A DNA stretch of 49,779 nucleotides, taken from contig CAZNPW010000023.1 in assembly GCA_964575185.1 (NCBI GenBank), positions 1 through 49,779 of the forward strand, in the 5' to 3' direction. A program made the translations under genes and the position numbers. The notes below the pieces were generated by a model. That model worked only from the letters and a program-made list of their open reading frames with translations, searched no databases and was not told where the DNA came from. The stretch comes from CAZNPW01 sp964575185. GTDB lineage: Bacteria > Pseudomonadota > Alphaproteobacteria > Rhodobacterales > Rhodobacteraceae. Below are positions 1 to 7,980 of this stretch, in pieces. Position 1 is the stretch's first letter. Every line of letters begins with the position of its first letter.

Positions 1-178
1 GCTCGCGCGCCTCGGCGCGCATCAGGTCGGCCACGCCCATCCAGTGCTGGAACTCCTCGGGCGGGATCACCGACAGGATCTGCACCGCGCCCCCGGTATG
101 CGCGGCCCGCATCGCCGCATAGCGCATGGCGTTCAGGCATTCGCGGGTGTCGTCGAGGATGACGAGGAACTTGCGCAT
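1..178 (-). CDS. Universal stress protein (UspA family), N-terminal fragment
   Basis: The ATG at 178 opens 59 codons leftward that run off the window edge. The peptide begins MRKFLVILDDTRECLNAMRY and continues with a second strand, AVQILSVIPPEEFQHW. A first beta strand ending in a short acidic loop, then a helix carrying conserved Ala/Arg residues, is the usual start of a UspA-fold domain, which typically binds ATP or AMP in stress physiology. Only about 40% of a normal single-domain protein (about 145 residues) is visible, so the nucleotide-binding G-2x-G-9x-G motif cannot be checked. It lies 20 bases downstream of the LysR gene on the same strand and may be cotranscribed with it. The family call is inferred from N-terminal pattern only. 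Confidence 0.6.
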   Translation of the reverse strand, partial: MRKFLVILDDTRECLNAMRYAAMRAAHTGGAVQILSVIPPEEFQHWMGVADLMRAEARE

Positions 179-198
179 CCCCGCATCCTGCCCGCGGA

Positions 199-1080
199 TC
201 ACAGGCCCGTCCAGCCCTTCGCGGCCTCCTTCAGATGGCCGAGGAACGCCTGCACCTTGCGCGTCCGGTGCAGATCGACATGCGTGACCAGCCACAGGTG
301 GCTGTCCCACTCGGGGCGGCTCGGCAGCACCTCGACCAGATCGGGGTCGCGCACCCCGTCCACCACCGACAGGAACCCGACCGCCGCGCCCGCCCGCACC
401 GCGGCCTCCGCCGCGGCCGCCTCGGTCGACCGGAAGAACATCCGCTCGGGAGGCACCCGCGCCCGCAGCCAGAGATGGAACGGCGCGCGCGCCGTCTCGT
501 TGTCGGCGGTGACGAAGCGGTGGCGCGCGAGGTCGCCCTCGCCCTGCGGCAGGCCGTGGCGGGCGACGTAGCCCCGGCTGGCATACAGCGCCGACCGCAC
601 GCGCACGAAGGGCTGCACCACGTTGTCGGGCTCTTCCGGCGCGCGCCCCGCGCGGATCGCCACATGCGCCTCGCCGTAATCGAGCCGGAAGACCCGCGGA
701 TCGGTCAGGAAACGCACGATGACGCCCGGGTGCAGCCCCTGGAAGCCGGTGATCGCGGGCACCAGCAGCCCCGCGATCCCGGCGATGGTCGTCACCACCA
801 GCTCGCCCGTCACCGTCTCGCCCTGGCCCTTGATCCGGCTGGACAGCTGCGCGAACTGATCCTCGGTCGCCTGCGCCACCGCCAGAAGGTCGCGCCCGCT
901 CTCGGTCGGCGTGTAGCCCCGCGCATGCCGCTGGAACAGCCGCGTGCCGAGCCGCTTTTCCAGCGCGTCGATGTGGCGGATCACCGTCGCATGGTGCACC
1001 CCCAGCACCTCCGCCGCCCCCGACACGGTGCCCAGCCGCGCCACCTGGAACGCCGTGCGGATCTCGTCCCAGTTGTCCAT
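199..1080 (-). CDS. LysR-family transcriptional regulator
   Basis: A 293-residue protein beginning MDNWDEIRTAFQVARLG. An N-terminal winged helix-turn-helix (residues about 5-62, with SGAAEVLGVHHATVIRHI as recognition region) is followed by a periplasmic-binding-protein-like effector domain. The length is normal for LysR regulators. An in-frame ATG lies further upstream at 1137, but the ATG at 1080 is preceded by a GGGGGGAGG ribosome-binding site and matches the family start, so it was chosen. The gene is divergent from ffh. It is followed after 20 bases by a universal stress protein gene, a possible target or operon partner. The effector is not recognisable from sequence. Confidence 0.85.
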   Translation of the reverse strand: MDNWDEIRTAFQVARLGTVSGAAEVLGVHHATVIRHIDALEKRLGTRLFQRHARGYTPTESGRDLLAVAQATEDQFAQLSSRIKGQGETVTGELVVTTIAGIAGLLVPAITGFQGLHPGVIVRFLTDPRVFRLDYGEAHVAIRAGRAPEEPDNVVQPFVRVRSALYASRGYVARHGLPQGEGDLARHRFVTADNETARAPFHLWLRARVPPERMFFRSTEAAAAEAAVRAGAAVGFLSVVDGVRDPDLVEVLPSRPEWDSHLWLVTHVDLHRTRKVQAFLGHLKEAAKGWTGL

Positions 1081-1176
1081 GCGGCCTCCCCCCCTGTGCA
1101 TCTGCGCACAAGCTGGCGAATCCGGCCCACGGCGCAAGGGGTTGGCCGGTCACGACGCCGTGCGCCGCGCCCGACC

Positions 1177-1205
1177 TTGACTCCGCCGCGCAGCCGGCGT
1201 AACGC
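1177..1205 (+). promoter_or_regulatory. Candidate sigma-70 promoter for ffh
   Basis: TTGACT at 1177-1182, a 17-base spacer and TAACGC at 1200-1205. The -35 box is strong and the -10 is of the degenerate kind common in alphaproteobacteria. It lies about 135 bases upstream of the ffh ATG in the divergent region between the LysR gene and ffh. The leader contains a small hairpin at 1218-1237 (CCGAAGG / CCTTCGG with a 6-base loop). Prediction only. Confidence 0.4.
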
Positions 1206-1340
1206 CCCGCCACATCCCCGAAGGTTCACCCCTTCGGTCCCCCTTTGGGATCGCCATCCGGCAGCGCGTCGCGCCCCCGGGTGCGCTTCCGCTTTGCGGC
1301 CCGCCTGCCCATATCAGGGCGAAACGAAAGGACACGACCC

Positions 1341-2834
1341 ATGTTCGAGACCCTTTCCGACCGCCTCGGCGGAGTCCTCGACCGCCTGACGAGGCAGGGC
1401 GCCCTCACCGAAGCCGACGTGACCACCGCCCTGCGCGAGGTCCGCACGGCGCTCCTCGAGGCCGACGTCGCCCTCCCCGTCGCGCGCGACTTCGTGCGTC
1501 GCGTGCAGGACAAGGCCACCGGCCAGGCGGTGACGAAATCGGTCACCCCCGGCCAGCAGGTCGTCAAGATCGTGCATGACGAACTGGTCCGCGTGCTGGC
1601 CGGCGACGGCCCCGCCGATGCGCTGAAGATCGACAACCCCCCCGCCGCCGTCCTGATGGTCGGCCTGCAAGGCTCGGGCAAGACCACCACCACCGCGAAA
1701 CTCGCCAAGCGGCTCAAGGACCGCCAGGGCAAGCGCGTCCTCCTCGCCTCGCTCGACACCAACCGCCCCGCCGCGATGGAGCAGCTCGCGATCCTCGCGG
1801 CCCAGGTCGGCGTCGACAGCCTGCCCATCGTCAAGGGCGAAACCACCCCCCAGATCGCCCGCCGCGCCAAGACGCAAGCCGCGATGGGCGGCTACGACGT
1901 CGTCATGCTCGACACCGCCGGGCGCCTGCACATCGACGAAACCCTGATGGCCGAGGTGAGGTCCGTCCGCGACATCGCCCAGCCCCGCGAGACGCTGCTC
2001 GTGGTCGACGGCCTGACCGGCCAGGACGCCGTCAACGTCGCGACCGAGTTCGACGGCAAGGTCGGCATCACCGGCGTGGTCCTCACCCGCATGGACGGCG
2101 ACGGCCGCGGCGGCGCCGCGCTCTCGATGCGCGCGATCACCGGCAAGCCCATCCGCTTCGTCGGCATGGGCGAGAAGATGGACGCGCTCGAAACCTTCGA
2201 GGCCGACCGCGTCGCGGGCCGCATCCTCGGCATGGGCGACATCGTGGCGCTGGTCGAAAGGGCGCGCGAGACCTTCGAGGCCGAACAGGCCGAGCGCATG
2301 GCGAAACGCTTCGCCAAGGGCCTGTTCAACATGAACGACATGAAGATGCAGCTCGAGCAGATGCTCAAGATGGGCGGGATGCAGGGCCTGATGGGCATGA
2401 TGCCGGGGGCCGCCAAGATGCAGGCCCAGGCGGCCGAGGCAGGCCTCGACGACCGCATGATCCGCCGCCAGATCGCGCTCGTGAACTCGATGACCCGGAA
2501 GGAGCGCGCCAACCCCGACCTCCTCCAGGCCAGCCGCAAGAAGCGCATCGCCGCCGGCGCGGGGCTCGAGGTGCAGGACCTCAACCGCCTGCTGAAACAG
2601 CACCGCCAGATGGCCGACCTGATGAAGACCATGGGCAAGGGCGGGATGCTGAAGCAGGCGATGCGCAGCATGATGGGCAAGGGCATCCCCGACCCGTCGA
2701 AGATGACGCCCGAACAGCTCGCCGAGATGGCGCAGGGGATGCAGAAGGGCATGGCCCAGCACGGCGGCATGGCCGGCATGCCGCGCGGCCTGACCCTGCC
2801 CGCGGGCCTCGCGGGGCTCGGGCGCAAGAAATGA
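1341..2834 (+). CDS. ffh: Signal recognition particle protein Ffh (SRP54)
   Basis: A 497-residue GTPase subunit of the signal recognition particle. It binds 4.5S RNA and hydrophobic signal sequences of nascent membrane proteins and docks with FtsY at the inner membrane. Visible are an N domain (residues 1 to about 90), the G1 loop GLQGSGKTTTTAKLAKRL (from about 108), G3 DTAGR (about 191), a TRMDGD G4 motif (about 249), and a methionine-rich M domain from about 300 with many MxxM runs. The M domain ends in a Met/Gly-rich tail. The ATG at 1341 (MFETLSDRLGGVLDRL) is the standard family start and follows GAAAGGAC. An in-frame ATG at 1245 would add an unlikely Arg-rich extension. The next gene overlaps in an ATGA arrangement. 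Confidence 0.97.
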   Translation: MFETLSDRLGGVLDRLTRQGALTEADVTTALREVRTALLEADVALPVARDFVRRVQDKATGQAVTKSVTPGQQVVKIVHDELVRVLAGDGPADALKIDNPPAAVLMVGLQGSGKTTTTAKLAKRLKDRQGKRVLLASLDTNRPAAMEQLAILAAQVGVDSLPIVKGETTPQIARRAKTQAAMGGYDVVMLDTAGRLHIDETLMAEVRSVRDIAQPRETLLVVDGLTGQDAVNVATEFDGKVGITGVVLTRMDGDGRGGAALSMRAITGKPIRFVGMGEKMDALETFEADRVAGRILGMGDIVALVERARETFEAEQAERMAKRFAKGLFNMNDMKMQLEQMLKMGGMQGLMGMMPGAAKMQAQAAEAGLDDRMIRRQIALVNSMTRKERANPDLLQASRKKRIAAGAGLEVQDLNRLLKQHRQMADLMKTMGKGGMLKQAMRSMMGKGIPDPSKMTPEQLAEMAQGMQKGMAQHGGMAGMPRGLTLPAGLAGLGRKK

Positions 2835-3358
2835 CCCGGGCCGAGGACCCCGTGACGTGCACGATTCCGACCCTGCGGTCGGAACGGCTGACGCTGCGGG
2901 CCCCGCCTCTTGCGGATTTCCAACATCGCGCGGCCTTCTATGCCAGCGCCCGCTCCGCCCGCGAGGGCGGGCCGCTGCCCCGGACCCAGGCCTGGCGCAT
3001 CTTCGCCTCCGAGGTCGGGCAATGGCCGCCGACGGGCGACGGCCCCTTCTCGGTCGACCTCGACGGGGCCCATGGCGGCGAGGTCGGGATCTCCCACGCC
3101 GCCGACGACCCGGCCCCCGAACTCGGCTGGTTCGTGACCCCTGCCGCCGAAGGCCGCGGCATCGCGGCCGAGGCGGCGCGGGCCGTCCTCGCCTGGCTGC
3201 GCGCGACCACCGGCTGGCCGCACGTCACGAACATCATCGAACCGGCCAACACCCGCTCCATCGCGCTGGGCCTGCGGCTCGGCGGGGTGCTCGACCCGAC
3301 CCTGCCGGGGATCGACCCCGGCGACGTGGTCATCCGGCATGACCTGAGGCGCACATGA
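2831..3358 (+). CDS. GNAT-family N-acetyltransferase (first of three tandem copies)
   Basis: A 175-residue RimJ/RimL-type acetyltransferase. It starts with a TLRSERLTLRAP strand, the classic entry to this subfamily, and carries an acetyl-CoA-binding loop around AAEGRGIAAEAARAVLAWL (residues about 104-122). NIIEPANTRSIALGLRLGG follows and is the usual substrate-side motif B. Substrates of this subfamily range from ribosomal protein N-termini to small molecules, so the target here is unknown. The start codon overlaps the ffh stop (ATGA), and its own stop overlaps the next GNAT gene in the same way, so translational coupling is likely. Confidence 0.85.
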   Translation: MTRAEDPVTCTIPTLRSERLTLRAPPLADFQHRAAFYASARSAREGGPLPRTQAWRIFASEVGQWPPTGDGPFSVDLDGAHGGEVGISHAADDPAPELGWFVTPAAEGRGIAAEAARAVLAWLRATTGWPHVTNIIEPANTRSIALGLRLGGVLDPTLPGIDPGDVVIRHDLRRT

Positions 3359-3897
3359 TCGCGCTTTCCGGCACCCCCACCCTCACCACCGATCGCCTGA
3401 TCCTGCGCGCCCCGGCGATGGGCGACTGGCCGCACTGGCGGGCCTTCGCGCGATCCGACCGGGCGCGCTACGTCGGCGGGCCGATGACCGAAGGGGTGGC
3501 CTGGCGCGCGCTCGGCCACATGACCGGCCACTGGGTCCACCGCGGCTTCGGCACCTTCGTCTTCGCCCTGCGCGACGCACCCGACACGCCCCTCGGTGCC
3601 GCAGGTCCCTGGTTCCCGATGGGCTGGCCCGAACACGAGATCGGCTGGACCCTGTGGTCGGCGCAAGCCGAGGGCCGGGGCCTCGCCTTCGAGGCCGCGC
3701 AGGCCGCCCGCGCCCACGCCTACGGCCCGCTCGGCTGGCAGGGCGCGGTCAGCTACATCGACCCGGGCAACGACCGCTCGGTCGCGCTCGCCCGCCGCCT
3801 CGGCGCGGTGGAGGACCCGGGCGCCCCGGTCCCCGACTTCCCCGCCGACACCCCGCCCGTCCGGGTCTTCCGCCACCCCGGCCCGGGGGCCGCATGA
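3355..3897 (+). CDS. GNAT-family N-acetyltransferase (second tandem copy)
   Basis: A 180-residue GNAT protein with the same plan as its neighbours: a TLTTDRLILRAPAMGDWPHW opening, a central WTLWSAQAEGRGLAFEAAQA acetyl-CoA loop and an IDPGNDRSVALARRLGA motif. It is closer to the third copy than to the first: both share GHW..RGFG in the first half and EGRGLAFEAAQA. Starts and stops overlap by four bases on both sides (ATGA). It acts on an unidentified amine substrate. Confidence 0.85.
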   Translation: MIALSGTPTLTTDRLILRAPAMGDWPHWRAFARSDRARYVGGPMTEGVAWRALGHMTGHWVHRGFGTFVFALRDAPDTPLGAAGPWFPMGWPEHEIGWTLWSAQAEGRGLAFEAAQAARAHAYGPLGWQGAVSYIDPGNDRSVALARRLGAVEDPGAPVPDFPADTPPVRVFRHPGPGAA

Positions 3898-4445
3898 CGG
3901 TGCTCGACACTCCCCGCCTGATCCTGCGCCGGCCCGACCCCGCCGACTGGCCTGCCTACCGCGCCTACCGGCTGTCGCCCCGGTCGCGCCCGGCGATGGA
4001 CGAAGGCAACGCCTGGACCCACTTCGCGGCCTTCTTCGGCCACTGGGACCTGCGCGGCTTCGGCCGCTTCATCGCGCAAGCCCGCGACGACGGGCGGGCC
4101 GTCGGCCACTTCGGCCCCTTCTTCCCGGCGGGCCACCCCGCGCCCGAGCTGACCTGGACGCTCTGGTCCGACGAAGGCCGGGGCCTCGCCTTCGAGGCCG
4201 CGCAGGCCGTGCGCGCCCATGCCTTCGGCACGCTCGGCTGGACGACCGCGATCAGCCTCATCGCCCCCGACAACGCCCGCTCCCGCCGCCTCGCCGAACG
4301 GCTCGGCTGCCGGCACGCGGGCGACCATGACGGCGCGGAGGTGTGGGTCCACCGCCCCGTTGCGCGGGGCACCGTCGCACCGCGCGGGAATACGCCTGCC
4401 ATACACTTGCCAGACGCCGGGAAGACACCGGGATTGGGGGTCTGA
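3894..4445 (+). CDS. GNAT-family N-acetyltransferase (third tandem copy)
   Basis: A 183-residue GNAT protein starting MTVLDTPRLILRRPDPADWP at an ATG overlapping the previous stop. It shares GHWDLRGFGRF, WTLWSDEGRGLAFEAAQAVR and APDNARSRRLAERLG with the second copy, which points to local gene duplication. The acetyl-CoA loop is shortened by one or two residues (SDEGRG, against SAQAEGRG). The stop codon is joined to the chorismate mutase ATG as TGATG. The substrate is unknown. The last 20 residues are unlike the other copies. Confidence 0.83.
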   Translation: MTVLDTPRLILRRPDPADWPAYRAYRLSPRSRPAMDEGNAWTHFAAFFGHWDLRGFGRFIAQARDDGRAVGHFGPFFPAGHPAPELTWTLWSDEGRGLAFEAAQAVRAHAFGTLGWTTAISLIAPDNARSRRLAERLGCRHAGDHDGAEVWVHRPVARGTVAPRGNTPAIHLPDAGKTPGLGV

Positions 4446-4726
4446 TGGACGCCGCCGACCTCCTCAAGGACCACCGCGCCGCGATCGACCGGCTCGACGC
4501 GATCCTCGTCTACACGCTGGCCGAACGCTTCAAGCAGACCCAGGCGGTCGGGCGGCTGAAGGCCCAGCACGGCCTGCCGCCCTCCGACCCCGCCCGCGAG
4601 GCGCGCCAGATGGCCCGCCTCGACGCGCTCGCGAAAGAGGCCGACCTCGACCCCGACCTCGCCAAGAAGTTCCTGACCTTCATCATCAGCGAAGTCATCA
4701 GGCACCACGAGAAACTTCAGAAATGA
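4445..4726 (+). CDS. aroQ: Chorismate mutase, AroQ class
   Basis: A 93-residue, all-helical AroQ-fold chorismate mutase, which converts chorismate to prephenate in phenylalanine and tyrosine synthesis. It begins MDAADLLKDHRAAIDRLDA. Visible are the first-helix Arg in HRAAIDRLDAILVYTLAERF, a Lys of helix 2 in VGRLKAQHGLPPSDPAREARQ and a C-terminal ISEVIRHH helix. The length is typical for a monofunctional enzyme. It is translationally coupled (TGATG) to the preceding GNAT gene and sits 25 bases before rpsP, an order seen in other Rhodobacterales. Confidence in the family is high. Confidence 0.9.
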   Translation: MDAADLLKDHRAAIDRLDAILVYTLAERFKQTQAVGRLKAQHGLPPSDPAREARQMARLDALAKEADLDPDLAKKFLTFIISEVIRHHEKLQK

Positions 4727-4751
4727 CAACGCCATATCAAGGAGATACCCT

Positions 4752-5108
4752 ATGGCCATGAAGATCCGGCTCGCCCGCGGCGGGTCCAAGAAGCGCCCGT
4801 TCTACGCCATCGTCGCGACCGACTCGCGCATGCCCCGCGACGGGCGGTTCCTGGAAAAGCTCGGCACCTACAACCCGCTGCTGGCCAAGGACGACGAGAA
4901 GCGCGTGGTGATGGACATGGACCGCATCGCCCACTGGCTCGGCCAGGGCGCGCAGCCGACCGACCGCGTGGCGCGGTTCCTGGAAGCCGCTGGCGCCCGC
5001 CCCAAGGCCACCCGCAACAACCCCAAGGCCGCGGTCCCCGGCAAGGCCATGGCCGAACGCGCCAAGAAGAAGGCCGCCCGGACGGAAGCCCCTGAGGCCG
5101 CTGAATAA
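4752..5108 (+). CDS. rpsP: 30S ribosomal protein S16
   Basis: A 118-residue S16 of the small subunit, which stabilises the 5' domain of 16S rRNA. It begins MAMKIRLARGGSKKRPFYAI, and RDGRFLEKLGTYNPL is the conserved second block. Compared with E. coli S16 (82 residues) it has an alphaproteobacterial Lys/Ala-rich C-terminal extension (KAMAERAKKKAARTEAPEAAE). A strong AAGGAG ribosome-binding site lies 6 bases upstream. It is the first gene of the rpsP-rimM-trmD-rplS group. Confidence 0.97.
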   Translation: MAMKIRLARGGSKKRPFYAIVATDSRMPRDGRFLEKLGTYNPLLAKDDEKRVVMDMDRIAHWLGQGAQPTDRVARFLEAAGARPKATRNNPKAAVPGKAMAERAKKKAARTEAPEAAE

Positions 5109-5120
5109 TCCGGCCCGGGG

Positions 5121-5300
5121 ATGATCCCCGGCCTGGGTTACCTGCCCGGTTTCGGCCTGATCCGCCGCGCCATGACGCTCGCGCTCTGCGCGGCGGCGTT
5201 CTGGGCCGGGCAGCAGTTCGCCGACCTGAACCAGCGCGACCGCTGCCGCGATGCCGGCGGCCGCTGGGACGCGCGCGGCTTCTGCGAGGGCGCGCGATGA
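5121..5300 (+). CDS. Small hydrophobic protein of 59 residues between rpsP and rimM
   Basis: An ORF of 59 codons starting MIPGLGYLPGFGLIRRAMTL and ending in ATGA overlap with rimM, which argues that it is translated and coupled. It has one hydrophobic helix (residues about 17-29, ALCAAAFWAG). A polar tail follows with two cysteines in CRDAGGRWDARGFCEG, a spacing that could form a disulfide outside the membrane. No family is recognised. The start lies inside a hairpin (5115-5121 pairs with 5125-5131), which could limit initiation. It could be a membrane-anchored small protein conserved in the order. Function unknown. Confidence 0.55.
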   Translation: MIPGLGYLPGFGLIRRAMTLALCAAAFWAGQQFADLNQRDRCRDAGGRWDARGFCEGAR

Positions 5301-5794
5301 CCGGCGGCAGGATCGTCGTCGGCGTCATCGCCGGCGCCTATGGCGTGCAGGGCGAGGTGCGGCTGAAATCCTTCTGCGCCGCGCCCGCCGACATCGCCGC
5401 CTACGGCCCGCTGACCACCGCCGACGGACGCAGCTTCACGGTCCGCCTGACGCGCCCCGTGGCCGGCGGCTATGGCGCGCGCCTGACCGGGATTTCCACG
5501 AAGGAACAGGCAGATGCGCTCCACGGCACCGAGCTGTTCGCCGACCGCCGGAAACTCCCCCGCCTGCCCGACGACGAGTTCTACCACGCCGACCTGATCG
5601 GCCTGCCCGTCCACGACCCCGGCGGGGCGCTGATCGGCCACGTCCGCGCCGTCCTGAACCACGGCGCGGGCGACATCCTCGAGGTGCAGGGCCCGAAAGC
5701 GGCCATACTTCTGCCCTTTACCCGCGCGACGGTGCCGACCGTGGATCTTGCGGCGGGCCGCATCGTGGCCGACCCGCCACCGGAGACGGAATGA
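5297..5794 (+). CDS. rimM: Ribosome maturation factor RimM
   Basis: A 165-residue 16S rRNA-processing protein that binds S19 during 30S head maturation. The N-terminal half is a RimM beta-barrel (VGVIAGAYGVQGEVRLKSF, ISTKEQADALHGTELFADR). The C-terminal half is a PRC-barrel (DEFYHADLIGLPVH, GAGDILEVQGPKAAILLPFT). The gene lies in the conserved rpsP-rimM-trmD order and overlaps the preceding small ORF by four bases. The length is normal. Confidence 0.96.
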   Translation: MTGGRIVVGVIAGAYGVQGEVRLKSFCAAPADIAAYGPLTTADGRSFTVRLTRPVAGGYGARLTGISTKEQADALHGTELFADRRKLPRLPDDEFYHADLIGLPVHDPGGALIGHVRAVLNHGAGDILEVQGPKAAILLPFTRATVPTVDLAAGRIVADPPPETE

Positions 5795-5806
5795 CGGAGT
5801 GACGCG

Positions 5807-6442
5807 ATGCGGAGGGCAGGGATGCTGACTCACAACCCCCGAATGACCGTGGCGGCGCAGCTCGCCCTGCTGCTCGGCCCGCTGCTCGCCGGCATGGGCG
5901 GCTACGGCTGGGACATGGTGCCGGCCTTCGCGGTGATCTTCGTGCTCTGGGGCATCGTGCTGCGCCCCGACGGCTGGCCGCAGCGCGCCGCCGACTGGGC
6001 GGGGCCGGACTGGCCGCGCCATCTCGGCCGCGCGCTGCTGCAGATGCTGGTCGTGGCGGTGCTGTTCGGCATCGGGCGCGGCTTCACGGTCGCGCTCGGG
6101 GCGCTGCCGATGGTCTCGCCGCTGCTGCCGCTGGCGCTGTCGCTGGCGGGGATCGCCACGGCGCGGCTGGTGTGGGACGGGGACCGCGCCCCGCCGCCGG
6201 CCGCCCCCCCGTCGCCCGACGCCCGGCACATCGCCGACGGGCAGGCGCTCGCCGACCGGCTGCTGGAGCAGCTCGCCGACCGCCCGGAGATGTCCGAGGC
6301 CGAGGCGCGCGCCCACCTGCGCGCCATGGCCGTCCACGTCGACGCGGCCCGCCTGCGCGCGGCGCTCGACGCCCGCGTGGCAACCGGCACCGCAACGCCC
6401 GCGCTGGTCACCGCGCACCGCGTGGCGATGGCGGGGGCCTGA
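5807..6442 (+). CDS. Predicted membrane protein between rimM and trmD
   Basis: A 211-residue protein of unknown family. Three or four hydrophobic segments occupy the first 110 residues (QLALLLGPLLAGMGGYGWDM, VPAFAVIFVLWGIVL, LLQMLVVAVLFGIGRGFTV, LPLALSLAGIATARLVW). A soluble, acidic, helix-rich tail follows (EMSEAEARAHLRAMAVHVDA). The ATG at 5807 follows GGAGTGAC. An ATG at 5822 after GGAGGGCAGGG is an equally good start, and the one at 5843 is also possible. Its position inside a ribosome-assembly operon suggests only cotranscription. Confidence 0.7.
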   Translation: MRRAGMLTHNPRMTVAAQLALLLGPLLAGMGGYGWDMVPAFAVIFVLWGIVLRPDGWPQRAADWAGPDWPRHLGRALLQMLVVAVLFGIGRGFTVALGALPMVSPLLPLALSLAGIATARLVWDGDRAPPPAAPPSPDARHIADGQALADRLLEQLADRPEMSEAEARAHLRAMAVHVDAARLRAALDARVATGTATPALVTAHRVAMAGA

Positions 6443-6486
6443 AGCCGGGGACTGACACGGCAACCGCCCTGCGCTAAGCCGCGTCC

Positions 6487-7311
6487 ATGCCCGACGCGCC
6501 AAAGTCCCACGGCCGCCTGACCATCCGCGCCAGCCTGCGGCCGCGCGACCTGATGGACGGCCCCCCGCCGGTGAAGGGCGCGTGGGAGGCCCGGGTCGTC
6601 ACCCTTTTCCCCGAAGCCTTCCCCGGCACGCTCGGCCTGTCGCTGACCGGCCGCGCGCTCGACCAGGGCCTGTGGCGGCTGACCCCCATCGACCTGCGCG
6701 CCTTCGGCGACGGCCGCCACCGCAACGTCGACGACACGCCCGCGGGCGGCGGCGCCGGGATGGTCCTGCGCGCCGACGTGATGGACCGCGCGCTCGCCGC
6801 CGCGGCCAGCCCGCCCGACCGCGCCCGCTGGCCGCTGATCTACCTGTCGCCGCGGGGACAACCCTTCACCCAGGCCACCGCCCGCCGCCTGGCGCAGGCC
6901 GACGGCGTGACGCTGATCTGCGGCCGGTTCGAGGGGCTGGACCAGCGCCTGCTCGACCACCACGCGGTCGAGGAAATCAGCCTCGGCGACTTCGTCCTGA
7001 CCGGCGGGGAAATCGCGGCCCAGGCCTTGCTGGACGCGACCGTGCGCCTTATACCGCGCGTGCTCGGGAATCAGGCGTCGACCGAAGAGGAATCCTTCTC
7101 GGCCGGCCTGCTGGAGTTTCCGCAATACACACGACCCGCCGACTGGCAAGGCCGCGCGATCCCGGAGGTGCTTCTCTCCGGCAACCACGCGAGGATCGCC
7201 TCCTGGCGGCGGGACATGGCCGAAAGGCTGACGAAGGAACGCAGGCCTGATCTCTGGCGGGCTTACCTTGCGGCGCAAGGTAGGGACCCGATGGAAGACC
7301 AAGAGCAATAG
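6487..7311 (+). CDS. trmD: tRNA (guanine-N1)-methyltransferase TrmD
   Basis: A 274-residue SPOUT-class enzyme that methylates G37 of tRNAs reading CNN codons using S-adenosylmethionine, preventing +1 frameshifts. Visible are VTLFPEAFPGTLGLSLTGRA, DDTPAGGGAGMVLRADV (the substrate loop), the knot motif CGRFEGLDQRLLDHHAVEEI with LGDFVLTGGEIAA, and IPRVLGNQAS. A 35-residue N-terminal extension (SHGRLTIRASLRPRDLM) precedes the catalytic fold and resembles what I recall from other Rhodobacterales. No clear Shine-Dalgarno sequence precedes the ATG, so an unusual or leaderless start is possible. Confidence 0.96.
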   Translation: MPDAPKSHGRLTIRASLRPRDLMDGPPPVKGAWEARVVTLFPEAFPGTLGLSLTGRALDQGLWRLTPIDLRAFGDGRHRNVDDTPAGGGAGMVLRADVMDRALAAAASPPDRARWPLIYLSPRGQPFTQATARRLAQADGVTLICGRFEGLDQRLLDHHAVEEISLGDFVLTGGEIAAQALLDATVRLIPRVLGNQASTEEESFSAGLLEFPQYTRPADWQGRAIPEVLLSGNHARIASWRRDMAERLTKERRPDLWRAYLAAQGRDPMEDQEQ

Positions 7312-7358
7312 GGCGGCATCACCGGCGGGGGCCAACCTCGCGCAACTGGAGACACGCG

Positions 7359-7730
7359 ATGAACCTGATCGCGCAGATCGAGGCCGAGCAGATCGCCAGC
7401 CTCGGCAAGACCATCCCGGATTTCAAGGCCGGGGATACCGTCCGCGTCGGCTACAAGGTCACCGAAGGCACCCGCTCGCGCGTGCAGGCCTATGAGGGCG
7501 TGGTGATCGGCCGCAAGGGCGGGGCGACGCTCGCCGCCAGCTTCACCGTGCGCAAGATCTCGTTCGGCGAGGGCGTGGAGCGGGTGTTCCCCCTCTACTC
7601 CACCAACATCGACTCGATCGAGGTCGTCCGCCGCGGCCGCGTCCGCCGGGCCAAGCTCTACTACCTCCGCGACCGCCGCGGCAAATCGGCCCGGATCGCC
7701 GAGGTCGCCAACTACAAGGCCAAGGAGTGA
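7359..7730 (+). CDS. rplS: 50S ribosomal protein L19
   Basis: A 123-residue L19 located at the 30S-50S interface. It begins MNLIAQIEAEQI and contains PDFKAGDTVRVGYKVTEG, RVQAYEGVVIGRKGG and FPLYSTNIDSIEVVRRGRVR, the conserved core of the family. The C-terminal tail (KSARIAEVANYKAKE) is slightly longer than in E. coli. It follows trmD after 47 bases. Its stop lies five bases before the rpmE ATG. Confidence 0.97.
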   Translation: MNLIAQIEAEQIASLGKTIPDFKAGDTVRVGYKVTEGTRSRVQAYEGVVIGRKGGATLAASFTVRKISFGEGVERVFPLYSTNIDSIEVVRRGRVRRAKLYYLRDRRGKSARIAEVANYKAKE

Positions 7731-7735
7731 CCGCG

Positions 7736-7957
7736 ATGAAACAGGGCATCCACCCCGACTACCACACGATCACGGTCAAGATGACCGACGGCAGCACGTT
7801 CCAGACCCGCACCACCTGGGGCAAGGACGGCGACCAAATGGCGCTCGACATCGACCCGCTGGCGCACCCCGCCTGGACCGGCGGCAACGCCAAGCTGATG
7901 GACACCGGCGGCCGCGTGTCGAAGTTCAAGAACAAGTACGCAGGGCTCGGGTTCTGA
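7736..7957 (+). CDS. rpmE: 50S ribosomal protein L31, type A without zinc cysteines
   Basis: A 73-residue L31 starting MKQGIHPDYHTITVKMTDG and ending SKFKNKYAGLGF. The ATG at 7736 is chosen over an in-frame GTG at 7727 because AAGGAG sits at the right distance and family members begin MKxxIHPDYH. There are no cysteines in the region where zinc-binding L31 carries its CxxC pairs. This is therefore a zinc-free form, common in this group. It is the last gene of the ribosomal block and is followed by a strong hairpin. Confidence 0.95.
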   Translation: MKQGIHPDYHTITVKMTDGSTFQTRTTWGKDGDQMALDIDPLAHPAWTGGNAKLMDTGGRVSKFKNKYAGLGF

Positions 7958-7980
7958 CCCGGACCGGCGCGTGCGATGGG

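Noticed and set aside
1314..2762. A 482-codon minus-strand frame over ffh
   Set aside because: The His/Leu/Gly-rich translation is a mirror of the Ffh codons and has no start signal.
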